Of a DNA stretch of 56,209 nucleotides, positions 9,201 through 15,512 are shown one piece after another (position 1 is the stretch's first letter; every line of letters starts with the position of its first letter). Origin of the DNA: CAZFLM01 sp964519955 (lineage in GTDB: Bacteria; Armatimonadota; Chthonomonadetes; Chthonomonadales; CAJBBX01); assembly GCA_964519955.1 (NCBI GenBank), contig CAZFLM010000043.1:1-56209 (forward strand). The letters run 5' to 3'. Under the pieces are notes generated by a model that searched no databases, was not told where the DNA came from, and worked only from the letters and a program-made list of their open reading frames with translations. The position numbers and the translations under genes are program-made.

Positions 9201-9644
9201 GAATGGGCTTTCTACAACGGCGGCAATCGGTGGACCTTCGGCGCCTACATGTACAAGTGCGCGAAGGAGTACGGCATGCGCTTCCGCCTCTCGTGGCACT
9301 GGAACGCCTGCGCCGGCGACCCCTACTACGCGCTGGACTGCCGCGAGGACGACTACGCCTGGTGCGTGACGAACGCCAAGGAGGAGCTGATACCGACCAT
9401 CCACTTCGACCGCGACATCCGCGCCGGTATCGACGACTACCGCGCGATGCTCACGCTGGCCCGCCTGCTGCGCGAGCACCCGACCGCCCCCGCCGCGCCG
9501 GCCGCCCGCAAGCTGCTGGAGGCGAAGCTGGCCGCGTTCAGGCTTGGCGAGCGCGACCACGACGCGAAGTGGCCGCCGGAGGAGTACCGCACCTACCGCC
9601 TGGCGCTGAACGAGGCGATCGAGCGGCTGGCGGGCGGGAAGTGA
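6210..9644 (+). CDS. Exported GH123/DUF4091-like glycosidase with embedded zinc ribbon
   Basis: The product has 1144 residues. The ATG at 6210 has aggtga at 6200-6205; the open frame upstream to 5280 is antisense to another gene and not used. A signal peptide covers about residues 1-28. The domains I infer are: residues 33-185, a carbohydrate-binding-like jelly roll (NLLPDPSIEQ ... LWVDDAELV); residues 212-232, a four-Cys zinc ribbon (Cys214, Cys217, Cys228, Cys231); residues 240-395, a second beta-sandwich (CIA30/CBM-like); further beta domains; and residues about 790-1110, a TIM barrel of DUF4091/GH123 type. That barrel has the paired acids Asp927-Glu928 in NLCDEP and the terminal GIDDYRAMLTLARLL. 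GH123 enzymes cleave beta-N-acetylgalactosaminides with an Asp-Glu pair. The actual substrate is unknown. The zinc ribbon is unusual in an exported enzyme. Confidence 0.72.
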   Translation: MSLTTGPLRLGLLATALLLALAPTRGAAQPSPNLLPDPSIEQVQPKNQFGIPYAKWSGWLFEGVCEFRNGLVARTGKSCAELVGGQGGKLRLYSPAVTVEPGRYRFSCYIRGLDISGGAWGATLDFCFADEQYYAITKGGTFGWTRLEMVKDVTAAKEVVARIGLWGPGRLWVDDAELVRVPAGTPLTDAPVLGKEEAPIAPPGALDNAAAVRCPECGYRNMPAWGKCYACGAKLTAPRAATGPASRALPICQDGTLKPFAGASETSAAAVKEHAPAGAYALRIDREYVTWDGPQDWTGFDFWKADVYNAGAAPVPLYFEVQDTSTTDYWTRVNYNTVLPPGASTLIVPTDLYVGEKSRPGRHLDLANIKRLALNIGDAKGPVYFSDLRLERDLSDSVRVPGLLAYSFGPGSAKPLSGFTAVTPATLYSPGRGYGLKDARVWRAYDMLQPEPLYANGICIEAGGFAVDVPDGKYHVFVNLDSPSGFWGEYQVYRQRIVKANGVEVVHDTMDLPRFLARYFRFADVEDSPAEITFDKVQRAYFQEKEFDVEVKGGQLYLEFLGENWANFVSALVVCPADQAELGRKYLANLRERRRFWFDNYFKRVLPDGRRDAHGPIPALEPTPQERAAGCVVFARDWMQDVPVNATPRRSEVTRKLSIFAAAGQMEPIVFSVLPFRDIGAANVTVTDLTGPGGAKVPASAIRPGVVSHRLTRVTMEGSVYTISPRLIMPRSAAEMKKDVATTFWLTLHTPDRVKPGIYRGKIRLTMAGGRTETLDLEARLFATRLDPLDIAAGPWGCRIGLPWYAEDTGDYNWRMFRKCLAKMREYGCTAFSGIPTLRIRGWRDGKPDIDYAQADREMAEARAAGFKMVVNYNGGIQGFDNYLVDEGAMRDAGFSKYTDFLRAVLADVDSHAKAADWLPAAFNLCDEPLGDALPRAAANAQAWREAAPAALLTTGATSVEKPSPNNPELALAKALKIADLNGHDEAAVKAIHDAGGEWAFYNGGNRWTFGAYMYKCAKEYGMRFRLSWHWNACAGDPYYALDCREDDYAWCVTNAKEELIPTIHFDRDIRAGIDDYRAMLTLARLLREHPTAPAAPAARKLLEAKLAAFRLGERDHDAKWPPEEYRTYRLALNEAIERLAGGK

Positions 9645-9682
9645 TGAGACCACACGAAGGGTGCCGCACCCGAGGAGGGAGC

Positions 9683-10069
9683 ATGGACGCGAGGACAACA
9701 GCGGTGGCGCTCATCTGCGAGTTCGCGAGGACCTTCCGCGATGATCGGATCAGGTCGCCAAGGGAGATCTACGCGGCGACCGGGTATGCCGGGGAGCACG
9801 CTGCCATCTCACAAGAGGCAATCGAAGCAGCCCTCGCTGCGCGACCCGACCTGATCGAGTACTGGCTGGGCTACTCGGAAGACAAGCGCTGTTCAGCCGG
9901 CTGGTACATGACAAAGCGTGGCAACCGCTGGACGGTGGGGTACTTCAGCAGCGATCGCGGACGCGTCTGGGAGTTGCTCTTCGAGTCGCCGGTGCGCGCT
10001 TGCGCATGCCTAGTTCGGCTGGAGATGGAGTGCCTCAGGTCGCGCGAGGAGCAGGACGCCGCACGCTAG
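9683..10069 (+). CDS. Hypothetical protein, 128 residues
   Basis: The ATG at 9683 has gaggagg at 9672-9678, 38 bp after the GH123-like gene. The protein is soluble with no signal peptide. The N-terminal half is helical (IYAATGYAGEHAAISQEAIEAAL without long hydrophobic runs). The second half reads as beta strands, with GWYMTKRGNRWTVGYF, a final helix and Cys pairs (ACACLVRLEMEC). The layout of a short helical part plus a Trp-rich beta-hairpin recalls small immunity-type proteins, but I cannot name a family. It is convergent with the VapBC-like pair. Confidence 0.55.
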   Translation: MDARTTAVALICEFARTFRDDRIRSPREIYAATGYAGEHAAISQEAIEAALAARPDLIEYWLGYSEDKRCSAGWYMTKRGNRWTVGYFSSDRGRVWELLFESPVRACACLVRLEMECLRSREEQDAAR

Positions 10070-10215
10070 AGCACGTGCGGGGCCGGTGCAGTACTACGCG
10101 CCGGAGGAGCACGTCGATGGCACCGCGTCTGCCGCTGGGCGCGGGTGCCGGCCGGCGGGAGTGTGGGCTCCGGACGCCGGTGTTCGAGAGCGCGGCGGCG
10201 TGGCGCTGCGACCGC

Positions 10216-10617
10216 TCAGCGGATGACCCGGATTGGGCACTCGCCGGCGGCGGCAATCGGATCCATCTCGTGGTGGTCCGTGGTCAGGAGTTCTCCGGCG
10301 AGCCGGCGCGCAAGCGCGAGGGCCAATGTATCGGCAACCGACAGGTTGTACGCGACCTTAATGCGGGCGGCGTCGCGCCACAGCGTCTCGTCGAGGTCCT
10401 CGCGGACTGCCAGCCCGTTCTCTCGGAGTGCGCGGACGAGTTCGGCGGCAGTGCTGGGGTCAGTCCGGCGCAGGAAGTCGTAGTAGACCTCGTAGAGGTT
10501 GATGGCGTGGATGAAGCAGGTAGTGGACGGGTCCAGCAGTGCGGCCTCGACGACCTCGCCGCCGGGCTCACCGTGGAGATAGGCGATAACCGCGCCCGCA
10601 TCCAGGATCGCGATCAT
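10216..10617 (-). CDS. PIN-domain (VapC-like) ribonuclease toxin
   Basis: The product has 133 residues. The ATG at 10617 overlaps the antitoxin stop by 4 bases. The PIN signature starts with ILDAGAVIAYL (first metal-binding Asp near residue 5), with a Glu in INLYEVYYDFL, Asp in SVADTLALALARRL and Asp in LLTTDHHEMD. These are the expected acidic quartet for Mg-dependent cleavage of tRNA or rRNA in VapC proteins. The target RNA is unknown. Confidence 0.88.
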   Translation of the reverse strand: MIAILDAGAVIAYLHGEPGGEVVEAALLDPSTTCFIHAINLYEVYYDFLRRTDPSTAAELVRALRENGLAVREDLDETLWRDAARIKVAYNLSVADTLALALARRLAGELLTTDHHEMDPIAAAGECPIRVIR

Positions 10618-10910
10618 GCGTCGCGCTCCATCCGCCGGGTCTCACGTTCCTTCTCGAGCTGCTTCAGGCGCAGGAACTCCTCGGAGCCGCCCGGTAGCCC
10701 CGCGGCGATGCCGAGCAGCGATCGCGGCTGGCGCGCTGGAGCAGGCGCGGCCTCCTCACGCGGCGCCACGCGCCGGCTCTTGGCCAGATCGCGGATCGCG
10801 AGCTCGATGACCCCGGTTCGGGTCAGGCCCGTGTCCTGTGCCAGCACGTCGAGCAACCCGTGAGTGTCCGCCCGCAGGCGTATCGCGGCTGGCCGCCTCT
10901 CGGTTCCCAT
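10614..10910 (-). CDS. VapB-like ribbon-helix-helix antitoxin
   Basis: The product has 98 residues with the ATG at 10910. The first 45 residues fit a ribbon-helix-helix DNA-binding fold (AIRLRADTHGLLDVLAQD, TGLTRTGVIELAIRDL). The disordered Arg/Glu-rich tail (GGSEEFLRLKQLEKERETRRM) would wrap the toxin. The ATGA overlap with the PIN gene and the dedicated promoter support a toxin-antitoxin operon. Confidence 0.8.
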   Translation of the reverse strand: MGTERRPAAIRLRADTHGLLDVLAQDTGLTRTGVIELAIRDLAKSRRVAPREEAAPAPARQPRSLLGIAAGLPGGSEEFLRLKQLEKERETRRMERDA

Positions 10911-10930
10911 CGAACGGTATCCCCCCGTGG

Positions 10931-10959
10931 ATTGTAGGCCACTGTATGCCGTTTGTCAA
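10931..10959 (-). promoter_or_regulatory. Near-consensus sigma70 promoter of the VapBC-like operon
   Basis: Minus strand: TTGACA (10959-10954), a 17-base spacer and TACAAT (10936-10931). The antitoxin ATG at 10910 lies 20 bases downstream of the -10. The leader is therefore very short, and the only purine-rich patch (GGGGGG) is 12 or more bases from the start. Confidence 0.75.
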
Positions 10960-11024
10960 TACGTGGGCTACCAGATGGGCCGAGCGATGGACCGGCGAGG
11001 AACAGCACGCGGAGGGATCGTGCA

Positions 11025-11060
11025 GCACGGGCCGCGGCAGGGGGGTGCCGCGGCCCGTGC
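11025..11060 (-). terminator. 15-bp perfect hairpin after the PEP-CTERM gene
   Basis: Bases 11025-11039 pair perfectly with 11046-11060 around a six-base loop of G, 13 bases after the PEP-CTERM stop. The stem is very GC-rich with no clear T-run. It is probably a terminator shielding the VapBC-like operon downstream. Confidence 0.65.
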
Positions 11061-11073
11061 GTCGTGCGGGGGC

Positions 11074-11841
11074 CTAGCGGAGGGCGCGGCGGCGCAGCAA
11101 GGCGCTCCACCCCGCCGCAGAGGCAAGCCCACCGATGAGCACCATCAGCGCCGACGGCTCGGGCACGTCTTGCCCGCGGAACGACGGGCTGTCAGGCAGC
11201 AGGCCGCCGGAATGGCCGGGAATCGGCGGGTCATTCGTCCGCGCCGGGTTCATGTACCAGCTCGTCTGGTTCGGAGCGCCGGTGGCCGAGTACTGGCTCA
11301 CGAACCCGAAGCCCGCGAGGCTGGAGAGCGGATCGTCCGGCCCGAACGCATGGATGGCCGCGATCGGCTGGAAGTCGCTATTGGCCTCCGTGTACCAGTG
11401 GATGATGTACGGCGGATCGACGAAGATCGATGCGTCGACCCCGTACGCATCCGGATCGGTTCCGAGCAGCGGATCGCCGGAGGGATCGTAGCTCCACCGG
11501 TACTCGCCATACGGGCTGTTCGGGTTGTTGTAGTAGGCCGTCGTCGCGTCGGGGCTGATGATCTCGTACGTCCAGCCGTCGGGGCAGATCACCGATCCGG
11601 GCAGGACGTCGCCGAGGCTGAAGATCGGCAGCTCCCAGTCCACGATGCGATAGAGGTCGATGGGCTCCGACGTGTTGACCACGCTGAACGCATAGGCCGT
11701 GTTTCCGTCGGCCAGCAGCGTGGCCGCGCCATCGACGCGGGACGAGTAGGAATGGCCGAAGACGGCCCGCGCGGGCGATGCGGCGGCAAGCGCAAGCGCG
11801 AGCGCCACAAGGCAGATGGCGGTAGTGGCTCGCCTGCTCAT
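11074..11841 (-). CDS. Exported PEP-CTERM sorting-domain protein
   Basis: The product has 255 residues. The ATG at 11841 has AAGGAGG six bases upstream, and the signal peptide ends near ASPARA. The body is a beta-rich extracellular domain with many Tyr, Asp and Pro (WTYEIISPDATTAYYNN, YRWSYDPSGD). The C-terminus has the classic tripartite signal: VPEPSALMVL, a hydrophobic helix and the basic end RRRALR. Such signals are recognised and cleaved by exosortase (EpsH) and mark proteins for the cell surface or exopolysaccharide matrix. No exosortase is in this window. The function of the passenger domain is unknown. Confidence 0.85.
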   Translation of the reverse strand: MSRRATTAICLVALALALAAASPARAVFGHSYSSRVDGAATLLADGNTAYAFSVVNTSEPIDLYRIVDWELPIFSLGDVLPGSVICPDGWTYEIISPDATTAYYNNPNSPYGEYRWSYDPSGDPLLGTDPDAYGVDASIFVDPPYIIHWYTEANSDFQPIAAIHAFGPDDPLSSLAGFGFVSQYSATGAPNQTSWYMNPARTNDPPIPGHSGGLLPDSPSFRGQDVPEPSALMVLIGGLASAAGWSALLRRRALR

Positions 11842-11957
11842 AAGGTCCTCCTTGGGATGATGAGCGCGACCGCTGACACGCTCTGTCACCAGTGTAGAGG
11901 GTGCGCGTCATGACAGCGTCATAGGAGCGAGGCTCGCGTCGGGGACCAGGGGCGGGC

Positions 11958-12482
11958 CTAGTGAGCCATGCGCAGGTCGAGGGGGAACGGCAGGACGCCT
12001 ACCTTGGCGTGGTGACGCGCAGCAAAGCCGGCGAGGACAGGGTCGCCCACGTCGGGACCAACGCACTCGACGCGCGGGCCGACCGGCGGCGGCTCGCCAG
12101 GGTGCGCCGGATAGGCGCGTACGACGATCTGCGCGCGTCCGCCCGGGGGCACGACCAGGCAGTCGCGTTCGCTCTCCGGAATCGGGTCAATCAACTCGCG
12201 TGTCAACGCCGGGTCCGTGATGCACGCGCCCTGCCGATCGAACACGCGGACGAGCCACGCCCACGTATAGCGGGTCGTCGCCAGGGGCTCGCCCGTGCGG
12301 TTGGTGAGTTCGACCACGAACTCGGTCCGGGTCTTCCCGCGCGTCAAGGCGGCCGCGAACGAATGCGGGAGCCGCGGTGCGGGCCCAAACGCAAGGTAGC
12401 CGCAGAGCGCGGCAACCCCCGCCATCACCAGCACAACGAGCAGCGGCAGCAGTGCCGGTCTGCCGTGCGCCATCCGGGACAT
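11958..12482 (-). CDS. Membrane-anchored protein of unknown function
   Basis: The product has 174 residues. The ATG at 12482 has TGGAGG upstream and is preferred to an earlier start at 12506. One hydrophobic segment (LLPLLVVLVMAGVAALCGYLAF, about residues 11-32) would anchor it with the C-terminal domain outside. That domain looks like an Ig/FixG-like beta sandwich (TEFVVELTNRTGEPL, RAQIVVRAYP). No family is recognised. It lies 33 bp after the PHP gene on the same strand and may be co-transcribed. Confidence 0.6.
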   Translation of the reverse strand: MSRMAHGRPALLPLLVVLVMAGVAALCGYLAFGPAPRLPHSFAAALTRGKTRTEFVVELTNRTGEPLATTRYTWAWLVRVFDRQGACITDPALTRELIDPIPESERDCLVVPPGGRAQIVVRAYPAHPGEPPPVGPRVECVGPDVGDPVLAGFAARHHAKVGVLPFPLDLRMAH

Positions 12483-12515
12483 GGGCGGCCTCCAGGGCCG
12501 TGCCACTCGTCCGGC

Positions 12516-13790
12516 TCAGCCCTCCAGGTACTCACCGATGACACGCTCCCCGATCGCGCGGAAGGCAGCGATGCGCTCATCGGCCGATGCGTAGCTCGCG
12601 TTCGGCGCGCCCGCGCCATCAACGAACCCGCCGTGGCCCTGCGACGCCAGGTACTGATGGGCCGCGACCACGCAGGTCCCCTCCCAGAACAGCTCCGCCA
12701 CGTCGTCGGGGATCGGTGCGCCACCCTTGCAGGCCGGAGCGATGGGGATGAGGTCGCGGGTGTTGTGCTCGGTGCCCGCGGTCACCACGATGCCGGCCGC
12801 CCGCATCGCCTCTGCGTAGTCGGCCAACACCTCGGGCGTGTTGCGGTCCGGGATGAACTCGGCGCAGTGGAGGCCCCGCTCCCGCATCCGCTGGACCAGC
12901 GACGCGGGGGTCTCCTCGAATGTGGTGAACGGCTTCGTGCCGTCCGCCAGCGTCGGGTAGCACGGGATGCCGCCCAGGGCCAGGATCAGGCGGTACGCAT
13001 GGTCGAAGTCGACGAAGGTCTCGGTGACGTAGCCGGGCTTGCCCGCCTTCATCAGCATGGACCGCATCTCGTTCTGCGTCGGCACGGCGTCGGTTGGGCT
13101 GGCCTTCGGGGCCGCGCCATAGAGCCGGGTCAGTAGCGCGGTCTGCTCCTCCACCGGAAGCCGCTCCTCCATGACCTCCTGGAACGCTTGCACCACGTGC
13201 CGCTCCTGCAGGTAGACCGTCTCCGGCGGGCAGCCATGCCGCGCCACCACCCGCGCCTTCACCGCCGCCTCGTCCAGCCCCGTGTCCAGGCCGGCCGCCG
13301 CGAACAGCTCGGCGATGCGCGCCACCATGGCCGCCATCCGCGTCGAGTCCTTCTCGCGGATCACGTCGAGGAGCCCGGTCGCTTCGTCGGACATCGGCTC
13401 CAAGCGCGACAGCCCCTTGCCGCAGATGTACATCTTGCCGGGGTTGCCCGGGTCATTGATCTTCACGCCCGCCTGCACCAGGTCGTCGAGCAGCGCGATG
13501 ATCTCGGTGCCGAAGAGCGGCACGATCCCGGCCGCATGCGCGCGCTGGGCGAAGTCGGCATAGACCCCATAGTGGTAGTAATTGCTCACGCCGACGACTT
13601 GCACTCCCTGCGCGGCGGCCAACTCGACGGGCTGCGCGACGGTATCGAACGCGGAGAAGTTGGGCGGCAGGTGGATATGCGAGTTGCTGAGCCGGCGCGC
13701 GCCGGGAGTGGACTTCAAGGAGCGGAGGATCAGGGCGTCGGGATCGCCAAGGCTGGCGAACACGTTCGACAGGGCTGGACTGGGAGTCAT
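12516..13790 (-). CDS. PHP-superfamily metal-dependent phosphoesterase-like protein
   Basis: The product has 424 residues with the ATG at 13790 and a weak AAAGG upstream; a TTG at 13811 would add 7 residues. The N-terminal SHIHLPPNFSAF is the first PHP metal motif (HxH). VSNYYHYGVY, FGTEIIAL and late AGTEHNTRDL supply further His and acid ligands expected of the PHP alpha/beta barrel. Relatives hydrolyse phosphoesters using two or three metals. The insertion around residues 115-260 is long and helical. There is no signal peptide, so it should be cytosolic. The substrate is unknown; the lipoprotein genes next to it are divergent. Confidence 0.72.
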   Translation of the reverse strand: MTPSPALSNVFASLGDPDALILRSLKSTPGARRLSNSHIHLPPNFSAFDTVAQPVELAAAQGVQVVGVSNYYHYGVYADFAQRAHAAGIVPLFGTEIIALLDDLVQAGVKINDPGNPGKMYICGKGLSRLEPMSDEATGLLDVIREKDSTRMAAMVARIAELFAAAGLDTGLDEAAVKARVVARHGCPPETVYLQERHVVQAFQEVMEERLPVEEQTALLTRLYGAAPKASPTDAVPTQNEMRSMLMKAGKPGYVTETFVDFDHAYRLILALGGIPCYPTLADGTKPFTTFEETPASLVQRMRERGLHCAEFIPDRNTPEVLADYAEAMRAAGIVVTAGTEHNTRDLIPIAPACKGGAPIPDDVAELFWEGTCVVAAHQYLASQGHGGFVDGAGAPNASYASADERIAAFRAIGERVIGEYLEG

Positions 13791-13811
13791 GTGAGGGCCT
13801 TTCCGTCGCAA

Positions 13812-14127
13812 CAGGCGTGTGGCAGTTGTGTCACCCAGAGTCTACCCCGCGCCCCCACTCGCCCGCGCCCCGCAGCCTCCATCGCCGCCGGTCCCCATCA
13901 TCTGTACAGGATTCCACACCTCCTGTTTGGGCGTTCTGGCCCCGGCGTAAGGAGGGCCGGAGACGCGTCGTCACACGCAACCGCTTCGGACGCTGTCGGG
14001 AGCGTTCCCCCCTCCAGGTGGGTTGGTCCGGCCGCTGCGCGCTGCTGCCCCGCGGCGCCGGTCAGGCGGACCCCTGGCATTGCCAGGCGGCCGCCCTGTA
14101 CTGCCGCACGAAGGAGGAACCCAGGCG
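13812..14127. other. Divergent intergenic region, 316 bp
   Basis: This lies between the PHP-like gene (minus) and the first lipoprotein (plus). It holds aaggagga at 14111-14118, the RBS for 14128, and a small hairpin at 14073-14087 (cctggc att gccagg). I looked for a cyclic-di-GMP riboswitch or another known leader and found none I could defend. No convincing promoter pair was seen. Confidence 0.5.
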
Positions 14128-14505
14128 ATGAGACGCATCCGCATCATCCCACTTCTCGCCGCAGCAGGGGCCGCGTGGCTAACGCTCGCGCTCGCCGGCT
14201 GCGGCGGAGGCGGCGGAGGCACCAGCGCGGACATCACCATCGCGGTCACGCCGAGCACAGCGACGCTCTCGGTCGGCGAGACCCAGACGCTCACTGCCAC
14301 GGTCGCCAACACGACACGCACCGGCGTGACCTGGTCCGTCCAGGAAGGCTCGACGGGCGGGACCATCACGTCGGCCGGCGTCTACACGGCCCCAAGCACC
14401 GCAGGCACGTACCACGTAATCGCCAAGAGCGCCGCCGACACATCGAAGACGGCCACCGCGGAGATCACCGTCGAGTCTGGCACCAGCACCGTGACGGTCG
14501 AATGA
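14128..14505 (+). CDS. Lipoprotein with one bacterial Ig-like domain
   Basis: The product has 125 residues. The ATG at 14128 has aaggagga nine bases upstream. The lipobox is LALAGC (Cys24), followed by a Gly-rich linker. Residues about 34-125 form a single Big-type domain: ITIAVTPSTATLSVGETQTLTA-like start, then VTWSVQEGSTGGTITSAGVY and APSTAGTYHVIA. This domain is nearly repeated at the C-terminus of the next gene. It is predicted to be tethered to the outer or cytoplasmic membrane and to act as a spacer or adhesive module. It is first of three tandem related lipoprotein genes. Confidence 0.75.
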   Translation: MRRIRIIPLLAAAGAAWLTLALAGCGGGGGGTSADITIAVTPSTATLSVGETQTLTATVANTTRTGVTWSVQEGSTGGTITSAGVYTAPSTAGTYHVIAKSAADTSKTATAEITVESGTSTVTVE

Positions 14506-14528
14506 GGCAGGCACTGGAGGACACAACG

Positions 14529-15485
14529 ATGCACCCACGACACCTCACCCATGCCGCGATGGTGGCGGCGGTAGCTCTGGCAGGCACGATCGTCCTGGCG
14601 GGGTGCGGCGGCTCCTCTTCGTCGAGCAGCCAGTCCACCCGCTCGCAGGCCGTCGTCACCATCACCTGGCCCAGCAGCAGCTCGCGGCTCATCCCGGCCG
14701 CCTGCAACAGCATTGTCGTCAAGTTCAGGAACAGCAGCAGCACCGTCGCGACCCAGACCGCCACGCGGCCCACCAGCGGCAGCACGACCACGCTGACCTT
14801 CGACAGCCTCCCGGTCGGCACGCTGACGGCGCAGGCCGATGCCTACCCGAACTCGGACGGAACCGGCGTCGTCCAGGCTTCCGCCACGACGAGCGTGGAG
14901 ATCGTATCCGGGCAGGTCACACCGGTCACGCTCACCATGGCATCCACCATCGACCACCTGACGATCAGCCCCACGAGCCCGGCGGTGACGGCGGGCGCCA
15001 CCACCACGCTCTCCGCAACGGCGTATGACGCGAGCGGCAACGTGGTGCTGGTCGCCTCGTCGGCCATCTCGTGGGCATCCGGGTCCGAGGGGGTCGCAAC
15101 CGTGACATCGGCCGGCGTCGTCACCGGCGTGGCCCAGGGCACCGCCAGCATCACGGTCACGGACTCGGAGTCCGGCGTGAGCGCTTCTGTCACCGTGACC
15201 GTCAACCCGGCCGTCGAGGTGACCATCTCGCCCTCGGCGCCCAGCGTGTCGATCAACGGCACCCAGGCGTTCACCGCAACCGTGAAGTACGCGACCGACA
15301 CGAGCGTCACGTGGTCCGTGAAGGAGGGCTCGACGGGCGGCACCATCACCTCCGCCGGCGTCTATACCGCGCCGAGCACCGCGGGCACGTACCACGTAAT
15401 CGCGACCAGCGTCGAGGACACCACCAAGAGCGCGACCGCCGAGGTCACCGTGCAGTCCGGCGGCGCCAGTGTGGTGGTGCAGTAG
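14529..15485 (+). CDS. Lipoprotein with two Ig-like (Big_2-type) domains
   Basis: The product has 318 residues. The ATG at 14529 has ggagg eight bases upstream. The lipobox is VLAGC, followed by a Ser-rich linker. Residues about 40-140 match the N-terminal domain of the next gene (SRLIPAACNSIVVKF, FDSLPVGTLTA, MASTIDHL). Residues about 140-225 are a Big_2-like domain (ISPTSPAVTAGATTTLSATA, GVATVTSAGVVTGVAQGTASI). Residues 225-318 repeat the Ig-like domain of the preceding gene almost word for word. It therefore shares one module with each neighbour. No enzyme motif is present; an envelope or matrix role is inferred. Confidence 0.75.
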   Translation: MHPRHLTHAAMVAAVALAGTIVLAGCGGSSSSSSQSTRSQAVVTITWPSSSSRLIPAACNSIVVKFRNSSSTVATQTATRPTSGSTTTLTFDSLPVGTLTAQADAYPNSDGTGVVQASATTSVEIVSGQVTPVTLTMASTIDHLTISPTSPAVTAGATTTLSATAYDASGNVVLVASSAISWASGSEGVATVTSAGVVTGVAQGTASITVTDSESGVSASVTVTVNPAVEVTISPSAPSVSINGTQAFTATVKYATDTSVTWSVKEGSTGGTITSAGVYTAPSTAGTYHVIATSVEDTTKSATAEVTVQSGGASVVVQ

Positions 15486-15512
15486 GTGGGGCATCGAACG
15501 GAGGGCACGAAC

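Noticed and set aside
7389..9698. A 769-codon minus-strand frame
   Set aside because: It is opposite the GH123-like gene and shows low-complexity Arg/Val/Gly composition with no recognisable motif.
13921..14127. Possible cyclic-di-GMP or other riboswitch before the lipoprotein genes
   Set aside because: Some GC-rich stems are present, but the conserved bases of known classes could not be found.
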